NCBI GenBank assembly: GCA_937941715.1
Contig: CALDGX010000124.1
Span: forward strand, 1-52,188
Source: an uncultured Chloracidobacterium sp.
GTDB taxonomy: Bacteria; Acidobacteriota; Blastocatellia; Pyrinomonadales; Pyrinomonadaceae
DNA: 52,188 nt
Direction: 5' to 3'
The notes under the pieces are model-generated. The model did no database searches. It was not told the origin of the DNA and saw only the letters and a program-made list of their open reading frames with translations. Below, piece after piece: positions 32,245-42,263 of this stretch. Numbering within the stretch: the stretch's first letter is position 1; every line of letters starts with the position of its first letter. Both the position numbers and the translations under genes were made by a program.

Positions 32245-33240
32245 ATGACGATCAAATCTCGCTCGTACGCATTGATTTTCTTCTTGGTGTTGTTTGCCGC
32301 GGCTGAGTTCAACGCTCAAACGGACATGCGTGCGAATGCCAGTTCCGGTGCCGGATGGCAGTGGCCCGCCAGCAGCGACGGTATCACCTATATTCCTGTT
32401 TGTTGGGAAAATCCGGCCGGCTGGGAAACCGAGTCCGGATGGGTAAGGACGGCCGTGCTCGACACGTGGCAGCGTGCCGCGAAGGTCAATTTTTACAATT
32501 GGGGAGCCTGCACGGCAGCCAGCAAAGGCATTCGGATCCTGATCACCGACACTCGATCAAATTCGGGCGTTGGCCGGGGCATGGACGGACGAAGAAACGG
32601 AATGGAACTCAACTTCACGTTCAAGAACTTTTCGCCCGTCTGCCAGGCGTCTAACAAGCGGCGATCGTGCATTACCTCGATAGCTGTTCACGAATTTGGC
32701 CACGCCCTCGGTTTGATGCACGAACAGGACCGTGCGGATTCGACATGCAAGAGCGAATCGGCCAAGAGCGGCGGCTGGCTGCTGACGGCGTACGACCCGT
32801 ACTCCGTGATGAATTACTGTAACCCGCGTTGGAATAACGACGGCCAACTCAGCGAACTGGACGTAAAAGGAATTCAGGTTCTTTATGGAGCGAGGGCGGC
32901 GGTTCCGCTCGGCCGTTTTTACGTGACAGATGTCCTTAACACGGAAGCCGGACAGAAATGGGAGCACATCGCAATGGAATTTGGTTCGGGCGGTTCACGG
33001 CAGCATTTCGTTCTCGATAGTTCCAAGAAACAGCAGTCAAACTCATGGACATTCAAGGCGGCCGGCCGATATTGCTATAAGATATGGTCGAACACTCTCT
33101 ACACCGACGGCGTGTATCGGGACGGTTACGGCGAGGGTTGCTACACGCTTGAGGCCGGACGATCGTATTCGCTCGCGATCGCGTTCAGAAAAAGTACTGC
33201 CGGACGAGCGTTTGACATAGTTCTTCAGGCCGCGAAATGA
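32245..33240 (+). CDS. Secreted astacin-like zinc metalloprotease
   Basis: A 331-residue exported metzincin. A signal peptide (about 1-25, ending FNAQ) precedes the catalytic domain with the zinc motif HEFGHALGLMHEQDR (His149, Glu150, His153, His159) and a Met-turn SVMNYC about 35 residues later, as in the astacin family (peptidase family M12A). A C-terminal domain of about 110 residues ends VLQAAK. It probably degrades extracellular protein. No clear ribosome site precedes the ATG. Its 3' end overlaps the RluA gene by 16 bases in convergent orientation. Confidence 0.88.
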   Translation: MTIKSRSYALIFFLVLFAAAEFNAQTDMRANASSGAGWQWPASSDGITYIPVCWENPAGWETESGWVRTAVLDTWQRAAKVNFYNWGACTAASKGIRILITDTRSNSGVGRGMDGRRNGMELNFTFKNFSPVCQASNKRRSCITSIAVHEFGHALGLMHEQDRADSTCKSESAKSGGWLLTAYDPYSVMNYCNPRWNNDGQLSELDVKGIQVLYGARAAVPLGRFYVTDVLNTEAGQKWEHIAMEFGSGGSRQHFVLDSSKKQQSNSWTFKAAGRYCYKIWSNTLYTDGVYRDGYGEGCYTLEAGRSYSLAIAFRKSTAGRAFDIVLQAAK

Positions 33241-34118
33241 TCGGCGTCGTCAAAATCCGCCGGACACTCAAATTCCAGCTCACGTCCGCCGCTAGGGTGG
33301 CGAAATGCGAGTTTCCACGCGTGCAGTAGGAGACGTGCGTTTTCGCTCCCGCCGCGTTCGACGTCACCGACTATCGGGTGCCCGATCGAGGCACAGTGTA
33401 TTCTTAATTGGTTGGTCCGTCCGGTAACAGGTTCAAGTTCGACGAGTGTCGATGCCGCTTTTCGTTTTCTCACCCAATAACGGGTCTCGGCTGGCTTTCC
33501 GTCTTCCTTTACATTCCATTGCTTAAGTTCAGCAAAGCGGCCGATCGGAGCCGAGATAGTTCCGAGATCGTCGCCAATCACGCCATCGACCATCGCCATA
33601 TACCGCTTTTTGACTATCTTGCGTTTGAAGTGCTCAGCAAGTATTCGATGGGCCCTTGTTGTCTTCGCAACCACCATTAGGCCTGATGTTTGTTTATCGA
33701 GCCGATGGATCAAGCCAGCCCGCACGTGCCTCGCACCGATCGCACGATCACCTGAATTGAGATAAAAGCTCAGTGCATTTAGAAGCGTGCCGTTCTTGTC
33801 ACGATGGGTCGGGTGAACAAGCATTCCCGAGGGTTTGTTGACGACGATCAGTTCGCCATCCTCGTAACGTACATCTAGCGGAACGTCCTCCGGTCGCATT
33901 GCCGTCGCACGCGACTCATCTACAAATATTTCGATCAGGTCGTTCGGCTTGATCCGATAGCCAATGTTCTCCGCCCTCCCATTTACCTCGCACAATTCGT
34001 TCTTAACGATCTCGCGCAGATACATCTTGCTCAATCCCTGGAAACGGTCGAACAAAAGGTCGTCAAGACGCATCTTGAACTGCCCTTCCGTGGCGATTAT
34101 CTCTATTCGGCTTGTCAC
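33225..34118 (-). CDS. RluA family pseudouridine synthase
   Basis: A 297-residue enzyme that converts uridine to pseudouridine in rRNA or tRNA. An S4 RNA-binding domain (about 14-70) is followed by the catalytic domain with Asp141 in GLIHRLDKQTSGL and the LEPVTGRTNQLRIH motif. The family (RluC/RluD-like) fits a large-subunit rRNA target, but which uridines is not readable. The start is a GTG at 34118. Confidence 0.92.
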   Translation of the reverse strand: MTSRIEIIATEGQFKMRLDDLLFDRFQGLSKMYLREIVKNELCEVNGRAENIGYRIKPNDLIEIFVDESRATAMRPEDVPLDVRYEDGELIVVNKPSGMLVHPTHRDKNGTLLNALSFYLNSGDRAIGARHVRAGLIHRLDKQTSGLMVVAKTTRAHRILAEHFKRKIVKKRYMAMVDGVIGDDLGTISAPIGRFAELKQWNVKEDGKPAETRYWVRKRKAASTLVELEPVTGRTNQLRIHCASIGHPIVGDVERGGSENARLLLHAWKLAFRHPSGGRELEFECPADFDDADHFAA

Positions 34119-34267
34119 ACTGCAATCTTATCTCAAATGTGTGCGGGAAGCCGTTCACGGTATCAATTGGGAACATTGAAAATGTGCATTTCTAATTGCG
34201 GGTCCGTTCATTCTTGTCGCGTTCTGTCGACAATTCGTTAGTTTTCCTTAACGATGTCTTCGCCTGA

Positions 34268-35854
34268 ATGCTCAAATCTCGCCTCGGCGGTTATACTCGA
34301 AGTCTGGAATATGGGAGACTGCAGATTCCTACATTTTTGTCAGATATGAGAGTCGACCAGTTGGATTTCATCGCCCGGGCTACCGCATCGCTCACTGAGG
34401 CTGACGGTATTCGCTCGGGCTGTGCAACGGTCATCGGTAATCTGGCCAACGCCTTTTCCGGCAGCATCGCATTCGTCGCCCGCCGCCGCGCCGATCGCGA
34501 GTTTGCCGATATTCTTGCATCCAGCGGTATCGGTGCGGCAGACTTCAGACGGCTTGAAACACGTGTCACAAAAAGCAGTCTGTGGAAGATATTTGGTGCG
34601 TCGTCGGCATTTGTAATAGACGATCTTGGGAATGACGCCGCCTTACAGTTCCTTTCATTTGGCACCGGTACAAAAGTCCTTATTGCGGCCCCGGTCATCG
34701 TTCGGGGATCGACGGCCGGATTTGTTGCCATCGGATTTCGCCCGGAGGCGAAGGTTGTCGAGAACGATATCATTAAGCTACTCCGTGTATTGGCAGGCTT
34801 GATCGCTCAGGCAATGCGGATCGAGCAGACGGTCAACGAGCAGAGCCAGAAGCTGATCGAGGAAAACTCGAATCTTAAACAGGAGTTGAAGGAAAAGTAC
34901 GAGTTTGGCCACTTGATCGGCAATTCAGGTCCTATGCGGCAAGTGCGCGACCAAGCCAGGCAGGTCGCCCGCTCAAATGCGACGGTCTTGCTTCGCGGCG
35001 AGAGCGGGACCGGCAAGGAACTTATCGCAAATTCGATCCACTATAACAGTCTCAGATCCAAGCGCCCGTTCGTCAAAGTAAGTTGTGCCGCAATGCCGGG
35101 ATCGTTGATCGAAAGTGAGTTGTTCGGCCACGAAAAAGGTGCCTTTTCCGGTGCCGTGACGCGAAAAAAAGGGCTGATCGAACTTGCCGAGGGCGGCACA
35201 CTATTTATTGACGAGATTGGCGACCTTCCGCTTCCCACACAGGCAAAGCTGCTACGTGTAATTGGTGAACACGAATTTGAAAGGATCGGCGGGACCGAGA
35301 ACGTCCGGGTGAATGTCCGGTTCATTATTGCGACGAATATGGACCTCGAGGCCGAGATCGCCGAAGCGCGATTTCGCGAAGACCTGTTCTATCACATCAA
35401 CGGATTCACTATTTTCCTGCCGCCGCTGCGCGAGCGAAAAGCCGATATCCTCCTTCTTGCGGAAAGTTTCCTGGAAAAATATGAACGTGAATACCAGAAG
35501 CGGATCCGCCGAATTTCGACGCCGGCAATTGACATGCTCGCGACATATCACTTCCCAGGCAATGTCCGCGAACTCGAAAATGCTATTGAGCGTGCCGTGA
35601 TCGTCTGCGATTCCAACGTTATTCACGGACATCATTTGCCTCCGACACTGCAGACCGCCGAAAATAGCGGTACGGAGACACGCGTCACGCTGACATCGGC
35701 TGTCGAGGCGTTTGAGAGCGACCTGATCCAGGATACGCTCAAATCGACAAGGGGAAATGTGGCTAGGGCCGCAAAAATGCTCGACTCGACGGAACGCATC
35801 GTCGGCTATAAGATACGCAAATACAACATCGATCCGCAGCGATTTCGAAAATGA
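34268..35854 (+). CDS. Sigma-54-dependent activator with GAF domain
   Basis: A 528-residue enhancer-binding protein: GAF domain (about 35-190), AAA+ domain (about 215-440) with Walker A GESGTGKE (244-251) and the sigma-54 contact loop GAFSGA (291-296, usually GAFTGA), and a Fis-type helix-turn-helix at the C-terminus (TRGNVARAAKMLDSTERIVGYKI). This NifA-like layout activates RpoN promoters in response to a ligand sensed by GAF. The ATG at 34346 is an alternative start. It overlaps glnE by four bases, suggesting a link with nitrogen control. Confidence 0.9.
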   Translation: MLKSRLGGYTRSLEYGRLQIPTFLSDMRVDQLDFIARATASLTEADGIRSGCATVIGNLANAFSGSIAFVARRRADREFADILASSGIGAADFRRLETRVTKSSLWKIFGASSAFVIDDLGNDAALQFLSFGTGTKVLIAAPVIVRGSTAGFVAIGFRPEAKVVENDIIKLLRVLAGLIAQAMRIEQTVNEQSQKLIEENSNLKQELKEKYEFGHLIGNSGPMRQVRDQARQVARSNATVLLRGESGTGKELIANSIHYNSLRSKRPFVKVSCAAMPGSLIESELFGHEKGAFSGAVTRKKGLIELAEGGTLFIDEIGDLPLPTQAKLLRVIGEHEFERIGGTENVRVNVRFIIATNMDLEAEIAEARFREDLFYHINGFTIFLPPLRERKADILLLAESFLEKYEREYQKRIRRISTPAIDMLATYHFPGNVRELENAIERAVIVCDSNVIHGHHLPPTLQTAENSGTETRVTLTSAVEAFESDLIQDTLKSTRGNVARAAKMLDSTERIVGYKIRKYNIDPQRFRK

Positions 35855-38577
35855 ATGTTGAGGGGCACATCATAAATGATCTTCCCGACCCGGAGGCGGC
35901 CGGACGATTCCTGTCGCAACTGGAAGAAAAGCACCCGTCCGCAGCCGCCAAGCTATCAAAAAATGAACCGCTTTTGTCAGACGTATTGACCCTTGCGGCG
36001 TTCAGCCCGCTCCTTGCCACGACGATGCTCCAGCATCCTGAATATCTTTGGTGGCTGGGCCGCAAACGCGGCGACTCAGGTGTTCGCGGAAAAGACGATC
36101 TGCTCGAATCTCTGGCCCGTTTTTCGTTGACCCATTCGCAACTTGACCCGCAAGTCATCTTTGCACGGTTTCGCCGGCGGGAGTTGCTGCGCATCTACCT
36201 CAGAGACATTCGAAGGCTGGCGACCATCGCCGAGATCACCGAAGAGATCTCAAATCTGGCCGACGCCATTCTGGAATCGGCCCTAAAGCTTGCCCGCCGC
36301 GAAATGGACAACCGGTTCGGGTCGCCCCAGGAGACTGATGAAAAAGGCCGTCTGCGTCCGGCTCGTTCCTGCATTGCGGCCCTCGGCAAGCTCGGGTCAC
36401 GTGAACTGAATTACTCATCCGATATTGACCTCGTTTTTCTGTATTCAAACGAAGGCACTACCTCGGGGATCGGCAGCCGTGGAGCGGTCACCAATAGAGA
36501 ATACTTCGTCAAACTGGCCGAATATTCGACGAAACTGGTCGGCCAGCAGACCGGCGAGGGGGCAGCCTATCGGGTCGATCTGCGGCTGCGGCCTCACGGT
36601 TCGCTCGGGGCATTGACAATGTCCGTCGCCGACACGATCCGGTATTATCGAAACGAAGCCCGGCCGTGGGAACGTCAAGTGTTGATCCGCTCGCGTGGTT
36701 GTGCGGGTGATACTGAGTTGTTCGGCGAGTTTTTTGCCGAGGTCGAACCGCTGGTCTTCGAATCGGGCGAGACGGTTGAAGAAGCACTTCGCAATGTCCG
36801 GTTGTCAAAGGAAAAGATCGACCGGGAGAATGTCGGCAAATTCGGTTTCGACGTAAAGCTCGGGCGAGGCGGCATCCGCGAGATCGAATTTTTGGCCCAG
36901 GCACTCCAGCTTGCATATGGCGGCCAAGACCGCTGGCTGCGGTGCCCGCATACTCTGATCAGCCTGTCGCGGCTTGCCGACCGCAAATATCTCAGCGATA
37001 CCGAATTGTCCGAGTTATCGGCCGCATACGAGTTCTTACGCCGGACAGAACACGTGCTGCAGATGGAGCACGGCATCCAGACGCACATCGTTCCCGACAG
37101 CGGCGAAAAGCGGTCGGTGCTTGCCCGAAGGGTGACCTTTGCCTCGGGTGGCGATTTTGACGAATTGATACGCCATCATATCGAAAATGTGAGCCGTGTA
37201 TTTTCGCGAGTATTTGGCGAGACCGGCAACGACATTGCACGTGATACGAACGATCCCGTTGTCACGAATACTATTGACCGAATTCGTTCGGAGGTGCTGG
37301 CTTCAATTGAGAAATCCGATTACGAACTGCCGGCCACGGACAAAGAGATCTCCGTGCTCGACCGCTTTGCCGCCGTCTCACCCAGATTTGCGTCGATGAT
37401 CGCGGCCAATCCGCAGCTTGCCGCATCACTTCCCGATCCAAACGATCCATTAGGCGAGCCCGATTTTGAGTCGAAAATGATGGATGCGGTCAACAGTGTC
37501 ATGGGGTTTGGCCCGCGCCTGTCAGTAATGCGTCAAGAGTGGGCAAAGCGTCTGATCGGCATCGCCGTCCGGGATGTTTTTGGCACAATTTCGATCCGTG
37601 AAGCCAAGCGTTTGCAGACAAAGCTCGCGGAAGCCAGTATCGCGGCAGCACTCCGGGTAGTTCATGACGAACTAAATTCGAGATATGGTTCTCAAAACGA
37701 CCACCTCGGACTCGCGGTGCTTGCTCTTGGCAAGTTGGGCGGCCGCGGCCTTGATTATGACTCCGATCTTGATCTGATCCTGGTTTACGACGATTCCGCC
37801 GTGACCGGTGCGGCGGTGACCAACGCCGAATATTACAGCCGCGCCGCCGAGCTTTTCGTCACCGCATTATCGTCGATGACCCGCGACGGCAATCTATACC
37901 GCGTCGATCTGCGGCTGAGGCCCTATGGGTCCAAGGGGATGAGTGCGATCTCCAGCGAGTCGTTTTTGAACTATATGCGGGAAACCGCCGCCGTTTGGGA
38001 GATGCTCGCGTTTGTTAAGCTCCGCAGTGTCGGCGGCGATAGCGGACTCGGTTCAGGCGTCGAAAGCTCTACTAGACGGATCATACACGAACGAGCTCTT
38101 GCTTTCGATCCCGCCGTTTTGCGGACCGAAACTGTGCGTGTACGTAACGCTCTTGAAGAACAAAGGGCACGTACACGCCGCGGTTCAGACGTGGATATAA
38201 AGTATGGTCAAGGCGGAATGCTGGATGTTTACTTCGCGATGCGGTACTTGCAGCTTCGGGATAATATTCCCGATGATGCCGACGACCGTTCTACAGCGTC
38301 GATGCTCGAACGACTGAAACGTGCCGGATCATTGACCGAAAGCGACTATCACAGCCTTCTTGCCGGCTATCATTTTCTTTCTGACCTAGATCATAACCTG
38401 AGACTGACGGTCGGCCGCACGACCCGACTTTCAATGGGAAACCAGGTAGTCTCGTCGACGATCGCCAAACGAATGGAACTGCCGTCAACGGTTGAACTGG
38501 TGGAGCAACTGACACTTCACCGTTTGGCGATCCGTTCGGCGTTTGAATCCGTCGTTCGGCCAACGAGCGGCCAATAA
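35851..38577 (+). CDS. glnE: Bifunctional glutamine synthetase adenylyltransferase/deadenylase
   Basis: A 908-residue GlnE, slightly shorter than the Escherichia coli protein. Two nucleotidyltransferase modules are visible: the deadenylase half with LGSRELNYSSDIDLVFLYS and the adenylylase half with LGGRGLDYDSDLDLILVYD, each followed by a GlnD-like helical domain. It adds or removes AMP on glutamine synthetase according to nitrogen status. It begins inside the stop codon of the sigma-54 activator (ATGA overlap). No glnA or glnB is in the window. Confidence 0.96.
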   Translation: MNVEGHIINDLPDPEAAGRFLSQLEEKHPSAAAKLSKNEPLLSDVLTLAAFSPLLATTMLQHPEYLWWLGRKRGDSGVRGKDDLLESLARFSLTHSQLDPQVIFARFRRRELLRIYLRDIRRLATIAEITEEISNLADAILESALKLARREMDNRFGSPQETDEKGRLRPARSCIAALGKLGSRELNYSSDIDLVFLYSNEGTTSGIGSRGAVTNREYFVKLAEYSTKLVGQQTGEGAAYRVDLRLRPHGSLGALTMSVADTIRYYRNEARPWERQVLIRSRGCAGDTELFGEFFAEVEPLVFESGETVEEALRNVRLSKEKIDRENVGKFGFDVKLGRGGIREIEFLAQALQLAYGGQDRWLRCPHTLISLSRLADRKYLSDTELSELSAAYEFLRRTEHVLQMEHGIQTHIVPDSGEKRSVLARRVTFASGGDFDELIRHHIENVSRVFSRVFGETGNDIARDTNDPVVTNTIDRIRSEVLASIEKSDYELPATDKEISVLDRFAAVSPRFASMIAANPQLAASLPDPNDPLGEPDFESKMMDAVNSVMGFGPRLSVMRQEWAKRLIGIAVRDVFGTISIREAKRLQTKLAEASIAAALRVVHDELNSRYGSQNDHLGLAVLALGKLGGRGLDYDSDLDLILVYDDSAVTGAAVTNAEYYSRAAELFVTALSSMTRDGNLYRVDLRLRPYGSKGMSAISSESFLNYMRETAAVWEMLAFVKLRSVGGDSGLGSGVESSTRRIIHERALAFDPAVLRTETVRVRNALEEQRARTRRGSDVDIKYGQGGMLDVYFAMRYLQLRDNIPDDADDRSTASMLERLKRAGSLTESDYHSLLAGYHFLSDLDHNLRLTVGRTTRLSMGNQVVSSTIAKRMELPSTVELVEQLTLHRLAIRSAFESVVRPTSGQ

Positions 38578-38583
38578 AATTCA

Positions 38584-38612
38584 TTGGTAACACCCTTAGG
38601 GTCGTGTATAAT
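38584..38612 (+). promoter_or_regulatory. Promoter of the secreted-protein group
   Basis: -35 TTGGTA (38584-38589), 17-base spacer, perfect -10 TATAAT (38607-38612). The expected start near 38619 leaves a 43-base leader before the ATG at 38662. Confidence 0.7.
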
Positions 38613-38661
38613 TTACGAGTTTCTACACTATTAAACGTTTTGATCCGGAAATGATCTCTTT

Positions 38662-39168
38662 ATGAAAAAAGCTACTGCAATTGTCAGCGTTTTCCTTGCT
38701 CTTGTATTTGCCGCGAACGCCCAAAAGGTCCAAAACACTGACCAAGCCGATGCGGCCGCGGCGGCCTTAAAGGTATTTCAAACTCTGCAAAAGCAAGACT
38801 GGGCAGGGCTTTTTCACATCGTCAGTTTCTCGCCTGCTCTGCAAAAGCAGATGCCAAGTGATCCAAGCGAATTTGCCCGCCAGTTTGTCAGCGGATTGAA
38901 CGAGAACGCCGAGGACGCTGCCGCAACCCGCAAACTCTTTGACGGAATGTCGGAGATCAAGGTCGGAACAGCGGTCGTTACCGGAAACAAGGCGGCGGTG
39001 CCGGTGTCGTGCCGGATCACGATAGAGGGAAATTCGCTCGTCTTTAACGGTACGGCAAACATGATCAAGCTCGGCAACATGTGGCGATGGGATATGACCT
39101 CCTCCGACGACCCTGCTGAGGCTACCGAAACCGCTCTCACCGCTCTGCTGGGAATGCCTATGAACTAA
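38662..39168 (+). CDS. Secreted hypothetical protein, NTF2-like
   Basis: A 168-residue protein with signal peptide (ending FAANAQ) and a mature domain of about 145 residues. The pattern (helix-rich start, DWAGLFHIVS, then strands AAVPVSCRITIEG and WRWDM) suggests an NTF2/DUF4878-like fold, by impression only. No catalytic motif is visible. It is 12 bases upstream of the VWFA gene, so they are probably cotranscribed. Confidence 0.75.
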   Translation: MKKATAIVSVFLALVFAANAQKVQNTDQADAAAAALKVFQTLQKQDWAGLFHIVSFSPALQKQMPSDPSEFARQFVSGLNENAEDAAATRKLFDGMSEIKVGTAVVTGNKAAVPVSCRITIEGNSLVFNGTANMIKLGNMWRWDMTSSDDPAEATETALTALLGMPMN

Positions 39169-39180
39169 TATTGGTTTTCG

Positions 39181-40272
39181 ATGTACCGATTTACCTTTTT
39201 CTTCGTGTTCCTGACGTTGACGGCCCTTCACGCGGCCGGGCAAGCGGGCCGCGTAAAGGGTTATTCGGAGAGTATCGCCCGCGGCGACCGCAGTTCCGAT
39301 GTCGCCGCTAAGAAAGTCTCTGCCCCAAAGACCGAAAAGGACGACGGCATTGTCCGTATCGAGACCGACCTGGTGACCATTCCGGTTCGCGTAAATACTC
39401 GAAAAGGTCGCCCCGTCACTGACATCGATCGTTCGGAGTTTAAGATCTTTGAAAACGGTGAAGAACAGGAAATAGCGTATTTCTCGAATTCCGATGAGCC
39501 GTTCACCGTTGCTCTGCTACTCGATATGAGCTATTCGAGTGTCTTCAAACTGCCCGAGATCCAGGCCGCGGCCAAGGCGTTCATCGCTCAACTCAGGCCG
39601 AGTGACCGCGTCATGGTCATCTCGTTTGACGAAAAGGCCCGCATGCTGTGTGAAGCGACCGACAATCGCCTCGCCCTTCGTTATGCTATCGAGGCGGCCA
39701 AGGTCGGTTCCGGTACGAGCCTTTATAGTGCTCTCGATGTTGCGTTGAATGATAAACTCCGCGGCATAAAGGGACGCAAAGCGATCGTGCTCTTGAGCGA
39801 CGGGGTCGATACCACCAGCGAAACGGCCACGGCTAACGGCCTGCTCCGCGATATCGACGAAATTGATACCCTAATTTATCCCATCCGATACGATACTTTT
39901 GATGACGTTCGCAAGATCCGCCGCAAAGACGCCCAGATACTGTACGACGACAACGATCGTCCTTACATAGTCGAAGCACCGCTCGTTAAGGGCGAAAGGG
40001 AAGAGGATTATGCGGCCGCCCGCGAATTTCTGTCCCTATTGGCCGAACGATCGGGAGGGCGCATCCAGCGTGTCACCTCCGCGACCAATCTCAATGAGGC
40101 ATTTGCCCGGATCGCCGAAGAACTTCGCAAAACATATAGTTTGGGGTATTATCCTAACAGTGAACGAACCACAAACGGCCGCTATTTCATCAAAGTCCGT
40201 GTTTACCGGCCGGATCTGGATATCCGTGCGAGGGATAATTACACCTCGGCACGCCGCCGCAGGCCGCAATAG
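39181..40272 (+). CDS. VWFA-domain secreted protein, acidobacterial type
   Basis: A 363-residue exported protein (signal peptide about 1-20). Its N-terminal region VRIETDLVTIPVRVNTRKG and FKIFENGEEQ match the VWFA-related domain family (TIGR03436-like) abundant in acidobacteria. The VWA domain (about 105-300) has the metal-ion site DMSYS (Asp115, Ser117, Ser119). These proteins probably bind other proteins at the surface; targets are unknown. The gene supports the taxonomic assignment. Confidence 0.88.
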   Translation: MYRFTFFFVFLTLTALHAAGQAGRVKGYSESIARGDRSSDVAAKKVSAPKTEKDDGIVRIETDLVTIPVRVNTRKGRPVTDIDRSEFKIFENGEEQEIAYFSNSDEPFTVALLLDMSYSSVFKLPEIQAAAKAFIAQLRPSDRVMVISFDEKARMLCEATDNRLALRYAIEAAKVGSGTSLYSALDVALNDKLRGIKGRKAIVLLSDGVDTTSETATANGLLRDIDEIDTLIYPIRYDTFDDVRKIRRKDAQILYDDNDRPYIVEAPLVKGEREEDYAAAREFLSLLAERSGGRIQRVTSATNLNEAFARIAEELRKTYSLGYYPNSERTTNGRYFIKVRVYRPDLDIRARDNYTSARRRRPQ

Positions 40273-40328
40273 CCGGCTGTATCGGGTTTATTCAACAATT
40301 TTGTCTTTTAACTTTTGGAGGAGTATCA

Positions 40329-41204
40329 ATGAAACGTAAATTCAGCATCCTGGCAATGTGCCTGTCACTGGTAATGATCTCGGTGGCGGCGGTTGCCGCT
40401 CAGGAAAAGATGACAAACGACGAGGTCATCTCGCTTACTAAAGCCGGACTCAGCAGTTCGATCATCATCGGCAAGATCAGATCGTCCGCAACCAACTTTG
40501 ACCTCTCGACCGATTCGTTGATCAAGCTTAAACAGGCCGGTGTCAGTGACGAAACGGTGGCGGCGATGCTCGAGGCAAAGAGCGGCAAATCGGTCGTCTC
40601 CGGCAACAGCGCGGTTACGGCATCTGCTCAGGGCGGCGACCCGAACGACCCGATGTCCAAGCACAGCTATGGGATCTATCTTTACGAGGAAAAGGACGGC
40701 GTCCGCAAGATGACGCAGATCCAGCCGTCGATGTCCGGCCAGAACCGCACCGGCGGAGCGTTTACCGCGTCGATCACGCCGTTCGGCCTTGGCAAAGTCA
40801 AGACCAAGACCAATCTTCCCGGACGTAGTGCCGCTCTCCAGATACAGACGACCACGCCGGTGTTCTACTTTTACCTCGACGCATCCAGCGGCGGACTTAA
40901 CACGTCAAGCGGCATTCCTTCGTCGCCTAACGAGTTTACGCTTGTGCGGTTTAACCAACGGAGCGACAACCGTGAGGTCACGATCGCCAAGACCAATTCA
41001 TGGGGTTCAAAGGGTGGTCTTTCTGACGAATACGTAGTCGGACTAAAGGCCGAGGACCTCGGCAACGGCGTGTTTAAGATCACGCCGACAACCGAACTTA
41101 AGAAGGGCGAATATGGCTTTTACCTGTTGAACTCGGGCAACGCCAACACCGCGGCTGGCGTCGGTTCGAAGTTCTTCGATTTCGGCGTAATGATGACTCC
41201 CTAA
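40329..41204 (+). CDS. Secreted hypothetical protein
   Basis: A 291-residue protein with signal peptide (ending AVAAQ). The mature N-terminus holds a short helical repeat-like region (MTNDEVISLTKAGLSSSII, then FDLSTDSLIKLKQAGVSDE), a motif seen in many secreted acidobacterial proteins, and the rest is a beta-rich domain. Function unknown. TGGAGGAG lies seven bases before the ATG, the strongest ribosome site in this group. Confidence 0.75.
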   Translation: MKRKFSILAMCLSLVMISVAAVAAQEKMTNDEVISLTKAGLSSSIIIGKIRSSATNFDLSTDSLIKLKQAGVSDETVAAMLEAKSGKSVVSGNSAVTASAQGGDPNDPMSKHSYGIYLYEEKDGVRKMTQIQPSMSGQNRTGGAFTASITPFGLGKVKTKTNLPGRSAALQIQTTTPVFYFYLDASSGGLNTSSGIPSSPNEFTLVRFNQRSDNREVTIAKTNSWGSKGGLSDEYVVGLKAEDLGNGVFKITPTTELKKGEYGFYLLNSGNANTAAGVGSKFFDFGVMMTP

Positions 41205-41227
41205 CCATCGTTGATTTGAAACGACCA

Positions 41228-41258
41228 GGGCACTGCGATATCCGGCAGTGCCCCTTTT
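41228..41258 (+). terminator. Terminator after secreted-protein group
   Basis: GGGCACTGC/GCAGTGCCC (41228-41236 with 41245-41253) followed by CTTTTATTT on the plus strand. Confidence 0.85.
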
Positions 41259-41285
41259 ATTTCGTCACAGCTATTTACCCAAAGC

Positions 41286-41972
41286 CTAGAATGATTTTGA
41301 ATAGAAGAGCGAAAGAAAGTTGTTACCTGCTCCGCTGTTTCCCCAGTTGTACGCTGCAGTCAGGTTTTGCCGATTAGTAATGGCAAAACTCATGCCGGCG
41401 GCAGCATAACCAAATCGGTTCTTACCGGACGACCAATCACCGATAACACTCACGCGTCTAAAGAGTGGCTGCTCGAAAGCCAGCGTTATGCCGCCCTTAT
41501 CTCCAAAATCCTCTCCAGTGTTGAACGCCCTGTAAGCTCCCGCCGTTAGACGCAGGCCGCGCAGTTTGTCGAATGTTTTGCTGATATTCACATAACCGAC
41601 GGTCACGGTTCGGCTGCCCGCCGACTTATTAAGCGGCAAATAGGCCGTCAGGCCGGCTGTGGAAGCTATACCATGCTTTTCGTTCGCAAACAATTGCCTT
41701 TTGACCGCAAAATTTGCCTCGACCGGAGACGTTGAACCGTCTCTGGTATAGAACAAGCTGATACCGACCTCGGTCTTTTTGTCGAGGCCATACACCGTCC
41801 GATAACCGTAAGATTGAAATCCACCGTTTGAGTAGGAAGTCGGTTTTACGGCCAGGTCGGCCTCGATATAAAACATTTGAGCCGGCTGAATGTCGGTCGA
41901 TGACGTATTTATTACTGTTAACTGGGCACTCGCTGCTGCCGCTAACGCCAAAATTAAGAATATAGTTCTCAT
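41286..41972 (-). CDS. Putative outer-membrane beta-barrel protein
   Basis: A protein of about 228 residues from the ATG at 41972. It has a signal peptide (ending AASAQ) and alternating polar/hydrophobic segments ending in Phe (YSKSF), as in outer-membrane beta-barrels. Segments such as EVGISLFYTRDGS and LTAAYNWGNSGAG look like antiparallel strands with turns. No specific function. A GTG seven codons upstream is in frame. Convergent with the secreted-protein group. Confidence 0.65.
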   Translation of the reverse strand: MRTIFLILALAAAASAQLTVINTSSTDIQPAQMFYIEADLAVKPTSYSNGGFQSYGYRTVYGLDKKTEVGISLFYTRDGSTSPVEANFAVKRQLFANEKHGIASTAGLTAYLPLNKSAGSRTVTVGYVNISKTFDKLRGLRLTAGAYRAFNTGEDFGDKGGITLAFEQPLFRRVSVIGDWSSGKNRFGYAAAGMSFAITNRQNLTAAYNWGNSGAGNNFLSLFYSKSF

Positions 41973-42263
41973 CGCGTCATTGATCTTCGGCACTCACGAA
42001 TTGTCAGGCAAGTTTCACGATAACCGCTTTTGGGCAAAAGCAATTACGTGCGAACAGGTCACGAGACTTTCTGCCTATGGCTCTTCCGGCAATGGACTCC
42101 GGGTCGTACACATTAACGTCGTTTCTCGATTCGATCTTGGGATTTTACAACTACCACCTGGAGAAATGCAATGCCGGTCGGACCAGACGCCTTGACCGGA
42201 GGCTCGTCTTCGGTTCGTCACAAAAATTAGGTTGAAGGCAGGTTCCAAACGGATTCTTGTTGT

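Noticed and set aside
32068..32319. Minus-strand open frame of 83 residues before the protease gene
   Set aside because: It overlaps the signal peptide coding region of the protease and has no ribosome site.
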